From: Streptomyces armeniacus
GTDB lineage: Bacteria; Actinomycetota; Actinomycetes; Streptomycetales; Streptomycetaceae
Direction of reading: 5' to 3'
DNA: 64,000 bases
NCBI RefSeq assembly: GCF_003355155.1
Contig: NZ_CP031320.1
Location: forward strand, 4,331,367 to 4,395,366
Both the position numbers and the translations under genes were made by a program. Of the stretch, positions 24,510-32,365 are shown piece after piece (position 1 is the stretch's first letter; every line of letters begins with the position of its first letter). The notes under the pieces are model-generated. The model was not told where the DNA came from. It saw only the letters and a program-made list of their open reading frames with translations, and searched no databases.

Positions 24510-24919
24510 TTCACGGCCTCCGGGGCGATCTCGGCGATCAGGCCCTCGATACGGGTCCTGATCTCGTCACGGATGGGCCGTACGGCCGCGACGCCCTGAC
24601 CCGCCGGGTCCGCCAACTGCCAGTCCAGGTACCGCTTGCCGGGGAAGACGGGGCAGGCGTCACCGCAGCCCATCGTCACGCACACGTCGGAGGCCTGCAC
24701 GGCGTCTACGGTGAGGACCTTCGGCGTCTCGGCGGCGATGTCGACGCCCACCTCACGCATCGCCTCCACCACGGCCGGGTTGACGGCGTCGGCCGGAGCG
24801 GAGCCCGCCGAACGCACCTCCACCCGGTCCCCGGCCAGGTGCGCCAGCCAGGCGGCCGCCATCTGGGAGCGGCCCGCGTTGTGGACGCAGACGAAGAGCA
24901 CGGACGGCTTGTCTGACAT
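24506..24919 (-). CDS. arsC: Arsenate reductase ArsC (thioredoxin/LMW-PTP type)
   Basis: A 137-residue enzyme reducing arsenate to arsenite for export. The P-loop VCVHNAGRSQMA (Cys-x5-Arg) sits near residue 11, the redox cysteines appear in DVCVTMGCGDACP, and the DWQLADPAGQ acid loop is present. This is the pI258-type/thioredoxin-coupled class. It is divergent from the arsR-ACR3 genes at 25013. Its normal companion, thioredoxin reductase, survives only as a fragment downstream, so electrons must come from reductases encoded elsewhere. Confidence 0.93.
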   Translation of the reverse strand: MSDKPSVLFVCVHNAGRSQMAAAWLAHLAGDRVEVRSAGSAPADAVNPAVVEAMREVGVDIAAETPKVLTVDAVQASDVCVTMGCGDACPVFPGKRYLDWQLADPAGQGVAAVRPIRDEIRTRIEGLIAEIAPEAVK

Positions 24920-24960
24920 GACGGTTCTCTTTCGTCGAGGGGAGCTTCGTCCCGCTTGCG

Positions 24961-25012
24961 CAGCATCAGCGACAGCTGGCATCAGGCAGCAATGATGTGA
25001 CAGTATCAGCGC
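24961..25012. promoter_or_regulatory. Divergent arsC/arsR control region with repeated ATCAG half-sites
   Basis: Three ATCAG-type half-sites (24965-24969, 24981-24985, 25005-25009) lie between the divergent arsC and arsR starts, and no other dyad is obvious. ATCA-containing half-sites fit ArsR proteins. Joint control of both directions is likely, but the exact operator cannot be fixed by eye. Confidence 0.35.
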
Positions 25013-25348
25013 ATGATGACGTCAGCCAAGCCTGAGCTGAACGCCCCGGATGCGGACCTCGTCCGGGTGCTCGCCGACCCCCTCAGGCTCCAGATCGTGA
25101 CCCTGCTCGCCCGCGAAACGCTCTGCACCACACATCTGGTGGAAGAGACCGGCGCCCGGCAGACCAACCTGTCCAACCACCTGCGGGTGTTGCGCGAGGC
25201 GGGCGTCGTGGAGACCGAGCCCTGCGGCCGCTTCACGTACTACAGGCTGCGGCCCGAGGTCCTCGACGCGCTCGCCGCAGCACTCGGGGAGCTGGCTGAG
25301 GCTGCCCGCACCACCCTCGCCACAGACCGGAAGAGGCCCTGCCCGTGA
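25013..25348 (+). CDS. arsR: ArsR-family arsenic-responsive repressor
   Basis: A 111-residue winged-helix repressor: VRVLADPLRLQIVTLLARETLCTTHLVEETGARQTNLSNHLRVLREAGVVETEPCGRFTYYRLRP. The Cys of LCTTHL in the HTH-preceding helix and Cys of EPCGRF could be metalloid ligands along with the C-terminal Cys-Pro. It overlaps the start of ACR3 (GTGA), so the two form one unit. Two ATG codons are adjacent at 25013 and 25016; no strong ribosome site distinguishes them, which may mean a leaderless transcript. Confidence 0.92.
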   Translation: MMTSAKPELNAPDADLVRVLADPLRLQIVTLLARETLCTTHLVEETGARQTNLSNHLRVLREAGVVETEPCGRFTYYRLRPEVLDALAAALGELAEAARTTLATDRKRPCP

Positions 25349-26469
25349 CCCGTACGGAACCCGCCACCGACACCAGCGGGACGAGCACCGGCGAGACGGG
25401 TGTGGTCGCCAAGCTCTCCACCCTCGACCGCTTCCTGGCGGTGTGGATCCTCACCGCCATGGCCCTCGGCCTCGGACTGGGCAGGCTCATCCCCGGGCTG
25501 AACGACGTGCTGTCCAAGATGGAGATCGGCGGCATCTCCCTGCCGATCGCGCTCGGCCTGCTGATCATGATGTACCCGGTACTCGCCAAGGTCCGCTACG
25601 ACAAGCTCGACGCCGTCACCGGCGACCGCAAGCTCATGGCGAGCTCCCTGGTGATCAACTGGATCGCCGGTCCGGCCGTCATGTTCGCCCTGGCCTGGAT
25701 CTTCCTCGCCGACCTGCCCGAATACCGTACGGGCCTGATCATCGTCGGCCTCGCCCGCTGCATCGCGATGGTCATCATCTGGAACGACCTGGCCTGCGGC
25801 GACCGCGAGGCGGCCGCCGTCCTGGTCGCCCTCAACTCCGTCTTCCAGGTCCTCGCCTTCGGCCTGCTCGGCTGGCTCTACCTCGACCTGCTGCCCGGCT
25901 GGCTCGGCCTGGGCGAGGGCGAGCACCTCGACATCTCGATGTGGAAGATCGCCCTGAACGTCGTCATCTTCCTCGGCGTCCCGCTGCTCGCGGGCTTCCT
26001 GACCCGACGCCTCGGCGAGAGGTCGATGGGACGCGAGCGGTACGAGGGGCAATTCCTGCCGCGGATCGGTCCGTTCGCGCTCTACGGACTGCTGTTCACG
26101 ATCGTCCTTCTCTTCGCTCTGCAAGGGAAGACGATCACCTCGCAGCCGCTGGACGTCGCCCGTATCGCGCTGCCGTTGCTCGTGTACTTCGCCCTGATGT
26201 GGTTCGGCACCTTCGCGCTCGGCAAAGCGCTCGGTATCGCGTACGACCGCACCGCGACGCTCGCCTTCACCGCCGCCGGGAACAACTTCGAACTGGCCAT
26301 CGCCGTCGCCATCGCCACCTTCGGCGTCACCAGCGGCCAGGCACTGTCCGGCGTCGTCGGCCCGCTGATCGAGGTGCCCGTGCTCGTCGCGCTCGTGTAC
26401 GTGTCGCTCGCCTGGCGCCGGAAGTTCGCACCCGACGCGGTCACCACCTCCCCACCGCAGGAACGCTGA
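25345..26469 (+). CDS. acr3: ACR3-family arsenite exporter
   Basis: A 374-residue membrane protein with ten helices, typical of ACR3/BASS-fold arsenite permeases. Signatures are [35 protein letters not shown] (containing the conserved Cys near TM4) and [20 protein letters not shown] in TM9. It exports As(III) using the proton gradient. The GTG start overlaps the arsR stop. It is followed by a frameshifted arsO-like gene, the common arsR-acr3-arsO order. Confidence 0.94.
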   Translation: MTRTEPATDTSGTSTGETGVVAKLSTLDRFLAVWILTAMALGLGLGRLIPGLNDVLSKMEIGGISLPIALGLLIMMYPVLAKVRYDKLDAVTGDRKLMASSLVINWIAGPAVMFALAWIFLADLPEYRTGLIIVGLARCIAMVIIWNDLACGDREAAAVLVALNSVFQVLAFGLLGWLYLDLLPGWLGLGEGEHLDISMWKIALNVVIFLGVPLLAGFLTRRLGERSMGRERYEGQFLPRIGPFALYGLLFTIVLLFALQGKTITSQPLDVARIALPLLVYFALMWFGTFALGKALGIAYDRTATLAFTAAGNNFELAIAVAIATFGVTSGQALSGVVGPLIEVPVLVALVYVSLAWRRKFAPDAVTTSPPQER

Positions 26470-26521
26470 TGCACCTCCCCGGTCGCCTCGGCTGCCAGGT
26501 CGGTACAGCGCCGGTGACCGC

Positions 26522-27576
26522 ATGACCGAACGCGAAGACGTGGTGGTGATCGGCGGCGGCCAGTCGGGGCTCGCTACCGGCTACCACCTGCGCCGCCTCG
26601 GCCTGGACTTCGTGATCCTGGACGCCCAGGACCGGGCGGGCGGGGCGTGGCGGCACGGCTGGGAGTCGCTGCGGCTGTTCTCACCTGCCGCGTACTCCTC
26701 GCTGCCGGCCACCCCATGCCCCACCAGGACGGAGCGCTCTACCCCGACGCCGGTCACGTCGTGGACTACCTCGCCGCGTACGAGCAGCGCTACGACCTGC
26801 CCGTACGGCGGCCCGTCCGCGTGCACGGCGTCCACCGCGACGGCGAACGGATGCGGGTGGAGACCGGCGCGGGCACCTGGTCCGCCCGTACCGTCGTCTC
26901 CGCGACCGGGACCTGGTGGCGCCCCTTCCTCCCCGCCGTCCCCGGCCGGGACGTCTTCGGCGGCAGGCAGCTGCACACGGCCGAGTACCGCGGCCCGGAC
27001 GCGTTCGCCGGGCAACGGGTCGTCGTCGTCGGAGGCGGGAACTCCGGCGCGCAGATCGCCGCCGACCTCGCTCCCCGTACGGACCTGACGTGGGTCACCC
27101 GGCGTCCGCCGCGGTTCCTGGCCGACGAGATCGACGGCCGCGCGCTGTTCGACGCGGCCACCGCACGGCGGCGCGCCCTGGACACCGGAGCGACGGACAC
27201 CGGCGGGGTGGCATCGCTCGGCGACATCGTCGCCGTTCCCCCGGTCCGCGCCGCGCGTGACGCGGGACGGCTCAAAGCCCAGCCGATGTTCGCCCGCCTC
27301 CGCGAGGACGGCGTCGAGTGGGCCGACGGAACGCGGGCACCGGCCGACACCGTGATCTGGTGCACCGGCTTCCGCCCCGCGCTGTCCCACCTGGCACCTC
27401 TGGGCCTGCGCGGCGCCCGCGGCCACATCCGTACGCACGGCACCCGCGCCGCCGGCGAACCCCGGCTCCACCTGATGGGCTACGGCGACTGGACGGGCCC
27501 CGCCTCCGCCACCCTCATCGGCGTGGGCCGGCCCGCCCGCGACGCGGCCCGCCAGATCGCCGGACTGATCCGCTGA
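26522..27576 (+). pseudogene. ArsO-like flavin monooxygenase, frameshifted
   Basis: The 5' frame encodes [36 protein letters not shown] and continues to [13 protein letters not shown]. Near 26704-26709 the family sequence continues in another frame as [21 protein letters not shown], then [17 protein letters not shown] (NADPH site) and a C-terminal WCTGFRP motif. One extra base after CTGCCG would restore the 350-residue protein, so a single-base deletion in a short G/C run is inferred. ArsO-like proteins occur with acr3 and may act on arsenicals, function unsettled. A sequencing error must be excluded before calling it a true pseudogene. Confidence 0.8.
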
Positions 27577-27627
27577 CGCGGAGGGCCCGTCGCGCGGAAC
27601 CGTCGGCGGTCGAGGCCGTACCGGCCG

Positions 27628-27987
27628 TCAGGGCCCGTAGTGCCGCAGCATCTGACCCATGGCGGCCAGCACCGACGGCTCCACCCGGTAGTACACCCAG
27701 GTCCCGCGCCGCTCGGAGGCCAGCAGACCGGCCTCCCGCAGCTTCTTCAGGTGGTGGGAGACGGTGGGCTGGGAAACGCCGACGCCGGAGATGTCACACA
27801 CGCACGCCTCACCGCCCTCGTGCGAGGCCACGGCAGAGAACAGGCGCAGGCGCACCGGGTCGCCGAGCGCCTTGAACATCGCCGCGGTACGGACCGCCTC
27901 CTCCGCGGTCAACGTGCGCTCGGTCAGCGGCGGACAGCACGGCACGACGTCCGGCTCCAGCACGGGCAGCGCCCTGTCATTCGACAT
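27628..27987 (-). CDS. arsR: ArsR-family metalloregulator with CVCD motif
   Basis: A 119-residue repressor containing AAMFKALGDPVRLRLFSAVASHEGGEACVCDISGVGVSQPTVSHHLKKLREAGLLASERRGTWVYYRVEP. The CVCD motif ahead of the recognition helix is the classic arsenite site of ArsR. CCPPL near the N-terminus may be an additional thiol pair. The ATG at 27987 is used; open frame a little further 5' enters the operator. The 12-bp dyad at 27992-28007 covers its promoter. Confidence 0.92.
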   Translation of the reverse strand: MSNDRALPVLEPDVVPCCPPLTERTLTAEEAVRTAAMFKALGDPVRLRLFSAVASHEGGEACVCDISGVGVSQPTVSHHLKKLREAGLLASERRGTWVYYRVEPSVLAAMGQMLRHYGP

Positions 27988-27991
27988 GCAT

Positions 27992-28007
27992 ATATGTTGA
28001 CACATAT
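27992..28007. promoter_or_regulatory. ArsR operator, ATATGT-TGAC-ACATAT
   Basis: A perfect 6-bp inverted repeat with 4-bp spacer lies five bases upstream of the arsR start at 27987. Its internal ATGTTGAC also occurs at 29249-29256 between the two flavoprotein genes, so this repressor probably controls those genes as well as itself. Confidence 0.65.
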
Positions 28008-28134
28008 CGAATCAACAAGGGAGGGCTGGACGCACGCCGCCCGACGCCCTCCCGCACGTACAGGGACCGCAGGAGCGGGTACCGCCGCGAACGGCGGCAC
28101 CCGTTCTCCTCGCAGGTGAACTCTCCCGCCGGCC

Positions 28135-29217
28135 TCAGAACCCGGCCGCGGCGGCCGCGCCCCGTACGTGGGCGGCGAGCGGCGGGGTGACGTAGGCGGC
28201 GTCCCTGCCGACTCCGCGCAGGGTGTTGGAGGCGAAGGAGTGCTGGAACTCCAGGCCGAGGTAGACGAGACCGGGGTGCGTGAGGGAGAGGCCGCCGCTG
28301 TGCAGCGGGGCGCCGTCGGCGTCCAGCGCGCCGAGCGGCCGGAGGCAGTCCAGGCCGGGACGGTAGCCGGTGGCCAGCAGCACCGCGTCGGTCTTCTCGC
28401 GGCGGCCGTCGGCCCAGATGACGGCGTCCCCGTCGAGTGCGGTGAACATCGGCCGCCGTTCCAAGTGGCCGTTCTGCAGGGCGTTCTGGTAGCGGCCGTC
28501 GTCCAGGACGAGGGTGCCGCCGACGACGTGGGCGAGCCATGCGGGCGGCAGCTGGTCGAAGCCCGCGGTCGTCAGCCAGTGGTGCAGGTCCCTGCCTTCG
28601 CGTATCTGCGGCAGGAACCGGATCGGGTTGCGGCTGGCGAGGGTCACCTCGGCGACGTGGGCCAGCTCGTGGGCGATCTGTACGGCGGAGTTGCCGCCGC
28701 CGACCACGACGACCCGCCGGCCCGCGTACGGCTCGGGGTCGCGGTAGTCGGCGACGTGCAGGAGTTCACCGGTGAAGTCCGGCGCCCCGGGGAGGTCGGG
28801 CAGGTGCGGGTTGCCGAACGCGCCGGTGGCCGCGACGACCCCGGCGGCGGCGACGCGGCGGCCGTCGGACGTGCGCAGGGTGAAGCCCGGCCCGTCGGCC
28901 TCGACGGTCTCCACCCGGGTGTGGGTGCGGATCTCGGCGTCCAGGAGGTCCGCGTACCGGGTGAGGTAGGCGGTGACCTCGTTGCGGTGCGGGTAGCGGT
29001 CGCCGTCACCGGGGAAGGGCAGGCCCGGCATGGCGCTGTAGCGGGCGGGCGAGAACAGGGTGAGGCTGTCGTAGTAACGCGGCCAGGAACCCGCCGGGCG
29101 GTCCGAGGCTTCCAGGACCACGGGCCGCAGCCCCTCCGCCAGCAGTGCACGGGCAGCGGCCAGGCCGGACTGCCCGCCGCCGATGACCGCGACATCGAAT
29201 ACATCATGCTGACCCAT
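28135..29217 (-). CDS. ArsO-like FAD/NADPH-dependent monooxygenase (intact)
   Basis: A 360-residue class-B flavoprotein: FAD-binding [15 protein letters not shown] at residues 9-23, YYDSLTLFSPARYSAMPGL, NADPH-binding [17 protein letters not shown] near residue 170, and LLATGYRPGLDCL near 285. The layout matches CzcO/ArsO-type proteins found in arsenic clusters and also in other metal islands. It is homologous in outline to the frameshifted gene at 26522 but clearly diverged. It lies downstream of the CVCD ArsR gene's divergent region, on the opposite strand to the third flavoprotein. The substrate is not known. Confidence 0.87.
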   Translation of the reverse strand: MGQHDVFDVAVIGGGQSGLAAARALLAEGLRPVVLEASDRPAGSWPRYYDSLTLFSPARYSAMPGLPFPGDGDRYPHRNEVTAYLTRYADLLDAEIRTHTRVETVEADGPGFTLRTSDGRRVAAAGVVAATGAFGNPHLPDLPGAPDFTGELLHVADYRDPEPYAGRRVVVVGGGNSAVQIAHELAHVAEVTLASRNPIRFLPQIREGRDLHHWLTTAGFDQLPPAWLAHVVGGTLVLDDGRYQNALQNGHLERRPMFTALDGDAVIWADGRREKTDAVLLATGYRPGLDCLRPLGALDADGAPLHSGGLSLTHPGLVYLGLEFQHSFASNTLRGVGRDAAYVTPPLAAHVRGAAAAAGF

Positions 29218-29248
29218 GAGACGTGACCCCTAACTTCGACAGATGTCT

Positions 29249-29294
29249 ATGTTGACGTCTATCAATACAGATGGGATGCTTGCGGCGCAAGCAT
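29249..29294. promoter_or_regulatory. Candidate ArsR operator and hairpin in divergent region
   Basis: ATGTTGAC (29249-29256) repeats the core of the operator at 27992, and TTGA/TCAA arms (29252-29255, 29262-29265) form a short dyad. ATGCTTGC (29276-29283) pairs with GCAAGCAT (29287-29294) across a 3-base loop. The region separates two divergent flavoprotein starts. Confidence 0.5.
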
Positions 29295-29328
29295 CGACAG
29301 ACGTCGAACCAGAATTCCGGGAGTCCTC

Positions 29329-30708
29329 GTGAACGCGCCCACCACTACCGCCTCCGACCTGCCCACCGTGGTCATCGGAGCGGGCCCCATCGGCCTGGCA
29401 GCCGCCGCCCACCTCGCCGGGCGCGGCCTCGAACCCCTGGTACTGGAGGCCGGACCGGCCGCCGCGAGCGCCGTACGCGAGTGGGGCCACGTACGGCTGT
29501 TCTCCACCTGGGCCGAACTCGTCGACCCCGCCGCCGAGAAGCTCCTCGCCCCCACCGGCTGGACCGCCCCCGACTCCGCCGCCTACCCGTCCGGCGCGGA
29601 CTGGGCCGAGCGGTACCTCCAGCCGCTCGCCGACGCCCTGGGCGACCGGGTCCGCTACGGCGCCACCGTCACCGGCGTCTCCCGCCTCGGCCGCGACCGC
29701 GTCGTGGACGCCGACCGCGAACGGCAGCCCTTCACCGTTCACCTCCGGCACACCGACGGCCGCACCGAACGCCTCACCGCCCGCGCCGTCATCGACGCCT
29801 CCGGCACGTGGTCCACCCCGAGCCCGCTGGGCGGCGACGGACTGCCCGCGCCCGGCGAACACGAGGCGTCCGCCCGTATCTCCTACCGGGTGCCGGACCT
29901 CGACGACCCCGCCGTACGGGCCCGTTACGCGGGCCGGCGCACCGCCGTCATCGGCTCCGGCGCCTCCGCCTTCACCGCCCTCGCCCAGCTCGCCGCCCTC
30001 GCCCGGGAGACGCCCGGCACCCACGCCTCGTGGATCCAGCGGCGCGGCATCGGCGACGCCACCTTCGGCGGCGGCGAAGCCGACCAGCTGCCCGCCCGCG
30101 GCGCCCTCGGCCTCGCCGCGAAGGCCGCCGTCGACGACGGCCACGCCGACGCCGTCACCGGCTTCCGCACCGCCACCGTCGAGGCCGAGGGCGCACAGCT
30201 CGTGCTGGTCGCCGAGGACGGCCGCCGCCTCGAGCCCGTGGACGAGGTCATCGCCCTCACCGGCTTCCGGCCCGACCTCTCGTTCCTCTCCGAGCTCCGT
30301 CTCGGCCTGGACGAACGCCTCCAGGCCCCGGTCGCCCTCGCTCCCCTCATCGACCCCAACCAGCACTCCTGCGGCACCGTCTATCCGCACGGCGCGAAGG
30401 AGCTGTCCCACCCCGAACAGGACGTCTACCTGGCGGGCATGAAGAGCTACGGCCGCGCCCCCACCTTCCTGGCCCTGACCGGCTACGAACAGGTCCGCTC
30501 CATCGCCGCCGCCCTCGCCGGCGACCACGAGGCCGCCGAACGCGTCGAGTTGGTTTTCGCCGAGACCGGCGTCTGCGGCGGCTCAGGCCTCTTCGACACC
30601 CCCGACGCCCCCGACACCACGCAGACAGAGGAGAGCGGCGGCTGCTGCGCTGCACCGCCCACGCTCCAGATCGGCGCCACCGCCCCGGCCACCACCGGCG
30701 GCTGCTGA
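29329..30708 (+). CDS. FAD-dependent oxidoreductase with Cys-rich C-terminus, arsenic-cluster type
   Basis: A 459-residue flavoprotein: FAD motif VVIGAGPIGLAAAAHLAGRGLEPLVLE at residues 14-40, the mid NAD(P)-binding AVIGSGASAFTALAQL, and ALTGFRPDLSFLSELRLGLDE. The tail adds CGGSGLF, GGCCAAPP and a terminal GGC, likely a metal- or arsenic-binding/thiol end. These proteins occur beside ArsR and an MFS exporter in actinobacterial arsenic islands; the chemistry is not established. The GTG start is preceded by GGGAG. The following MFS gene starts four bases after its stop and is truncated. Confidence 0.85.
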   Translation: MNAPTTTASDLPTVVIGAGPIGLAAAAHLAGRGLEPLVLEAGPAAASAVREWGHVRLFSTWAELVDPAAEKLLAPTGWTAPDSAAYPSGADWAERYLQPLADALGDRVRYGATVTGVSRLGRDRVVDADRERQPFTVHLRHTDGRTERLTARAVIDASGTWSTPSPLGGDGLPAPGEHEASARISYRVPDLDDPAVRARYAGRRTAVIGSGASAFTALAQLAALARETPGTHASWIQRRGIGDATFGGGEADQLPARGALGLAAKAAVDDGHADAVTGFRTATVEAEGAQLVLVAEDGRRLEPVDEVIALTGFRPDLSFLSELRLGLDERLQAPVALAPLIDPNQHSCGTVYPHGAKELSHPEQDVYLAGMKSYGRAPTFLALTGYEQVRSIAAALAGDHEAAERVELVFAETGVCGGSGLFDTPDAPDTTQTEESGGCCAAPPTLQIGATAPATTGGC

Positions 30709-30711
30709 CCC

Positions 30712-31377
30712 GTGCCCCGCCTCGACGCCGCCGAGGCCGTGACCGGTACGGGGGACCAGTCACGGCCTCGCGGTGTGCTGCCCGCCCTGTGCGCCACCCA
30801 GATCACCAGCTGGGGCGTCCTCTTCTACGCCTTCCCCGTCCTGCTCCCCCGCCTCAGCGCGGACACCGGCTGGTCCACGAGCACCGCCAGTGCCGCGTTC
30901 TCGGCGGCGCTGCTGACATCGGCGCTCGCTGGGATAGCCGTCGGCCGCATCCTCGACGCACGCGGACCACGTACGGTCATGACGACGGGCTCCGTCCTCG
31001 GCGCACTCGCGCTCCTCGGCGTCGCCACCGCACCCAACCTGCCCGTCTTCACCGGCGCGTGGATACTCGCGGGCTTCGCCATGGCGGCCACCTTCTACCC
31101 GCCCGCCTTCGCCGCCGTCACCCGCTGGTGGGGCGAGGACCGTGTCCGCGCGCTCACGATCGTCACCCTCGCGGGCGGCCTGGCGAGCACCGTCTTCGCC
31201 CCGCTGACCGCCGCTCTCGCCGACCACCTCACCTGGCGAGCCACCTACGCCGTCCTCGCCGCGATCCTCGCCCTGATCACCATCCCGGCCCACGCCCTCG
31301 CCCTGCGCGCCCCCTGGCCCCATGCGTGGGGTGTGCTGGTGTTGGGTGCTGGTTTCGTTGTGTTTCGGTGGTCATAG
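30712..31377 (+). pseudogene. MFS exporter truncated at the 5S rRNA junction
   Basis: The frame encodes an MFS-type N-terminal half: ALCATQITSWGVLFYAFPVLLPRLSADTG, AGIAVGRILDARGPRTVM (loop 2-3) and six predicted helices, up to APWPH near 31320. After that the sequence changes to the rRNA spacer and 5S gene, and the frame stops inside it at 31377. Family members are about 400 residues with 12 helices, so the second half is missing. It was the last gene of the arsR-flavoprotein-MFS unit and is probably non-functional, unless a half-size transporter is stable. Confidence 0.8.
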
Positions 31378-31480
31378 CGTGAGGGAAACGCCCGGTTACA
31401 TTCCGAACCCGGAAGCTAAGCCTTTCTGCGCCGATGGTACTGCATACGGGAGTGTGTGGGAGAGTAGGACACCGCCGAAC
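31362..31480 (+). rRNA. rrf: 5S ribosomal RNA (orphan)
   Basis: The sequence closely follows streptomycete 5S rRNA. The 5' GTTTCGGTGG pairs with the 3' CCGCCGAAC, and the conserved CCGAACCCGGAAG loop and GGGAGAGTAGG segment are present. It is about 119 bases and looks full length, followed by a strong hairpin terminator. No 16S or 23S is present upstream in the window; the preceding sequence is a truncated MFS gene with a roughly 40-base T/G-rich spacer. It is thus the 3' end of an rrn operon without the rest. Confidence 0.93.
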
Positions 31481-31493
31481 TTTCTTTAGGGGT

Positions 31494-31522
31494 AGCCCCG
31501 TTGGCCTTGTGCCGACGGGGCT
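31494..31522 (+). terminator. Terminator of the 5S transcript
   Basis: AGCCCCGTTGGC (31494-31505) pairs with GCCGACGGGGCT (31511-31522), 12 pairs with one G-U and a five-base loop. The 5S gene ends 14 bases before it. It matches the usual rrn operon end in this genus. Confidence 0.8.
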
Positions 31523-31634
31523 GTCTCACGTTCAGGGCCACTCGTGCCCCAAGCCCGCTGCTCGGCTTCGCCGCCCAGCCCGGTAGGGTCAGGTCGGTAT
31601 CGATCGCGCGATGACTCACAGCAGGAGGCCGAGG

Positions 31635-32243
31635 GTGGAGGTCCAGGAGACGGGGGCTCAGACGGACCGGGTCTTCAACGTTCCCAACATCCTCAGCATG
31701 GCCCGTCTCGTCGGCGTGCCCATCTTCCTGTGGCTGATTCTGTGGCCCGAGTTCGGCGGCCCCAACAGTGACGGCTGGGCCCTGCTCGTCCTCGCTCTCA
31801 GCGGCATCAGCGACTACCTGGACGGGAAGCTCGCCCGGCGCTGGAACCAGGTCAGCAATCTCGGGCGCATCCTCGACCCGGCCGCCGACCGCCTCTACAT
31901 CCTGTCCACCCTCGTCGGTCTCACCTGGCGCGAAATCCTTCCTCTCTGGCTCACCTGCGTGCTTCTGGCGCGAGAGTTGTTGCTGCTGGTCATGGTCTGG
32001 ATCCTCGACCGGCACGGTTACGCGCCGCCGCAAGTGAACTTTCTCGGCAAGGCCGCGACCTTCAACCTTATGTATGCCTTTCCGCTGCTTCTGCTGAGCG
32101 ACGGATCGGGCTGGGTCGCCTCGCTCGCCGCAGTTTTCGGCTGGGCTTTCGCGGGCTGGGGTACGGCACTCTACTGGTGGGCAGGGATCCTCTACGTGGT
32201 CCAGGTCCGCCGCCTGGTCAAGGCGGACGCCGCGGCCGACTGA
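31635..32243 (+). CDS. CDP-alcohol phosphatidyltransferase-family membrane enzyme
   Basis: A 202-residue membrane enzyme with about five helices. It carries the full CDP-alcohol signature, with metal-binding Asp residues in SDYLDGKLARRW and GRILDPAADRL (D-x2-DG-x2-AR-x8-G-x3-D-x3-D). Such enzymes transfer a phosphoalcohol from CDP-diacylglycerol or CDP-glycerol derivatives, for example glycerophosphate (PgsA) or inositol phosphate. The substrate here is not clear. The GTG at 31635 is chosen because AGGAGG precedes it by six bases; the ATG at 31611 lies upstream of that ribosome site. It is the first core gene after the rRNA junction. Confidence 0.9.
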   Translation: MEVQETGAQTDRVFNVPNILSMARLVGVPIFLWLILWPEFGGPNSDGWALLVLALSGISDYLDGKLARRWNQVSNLGRILDPAADRLYILSTLVGLTWREILPLWLTCVLLARELLLLVMVWILDRHGYAPPQVNFLGKAATFNLMYAFPLLLLSDGSGWVASLAAVFGWAFAGWGTALYWWAGILYVVQVRRLVKADAAAD

Positions 32244-32365
32244 GCCTGCTCGCCTGCTCAACGCTGAGCGGCCCGGGCCGGCTGCCCGTAATGTGGGACT
32301 GTGGGTCATCTTGAACGGGGGACAGTCGGTGTGACTGTCGTCTCTGCAAGGAGGACGCTTCCGAT

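Noticed and set aside
31362..31480. Coding extension of the MFS gene into this region
   Set aside because: The sequence is a clear 5S rRNA with pairing ends and a terminator; the open frame there is accidental.
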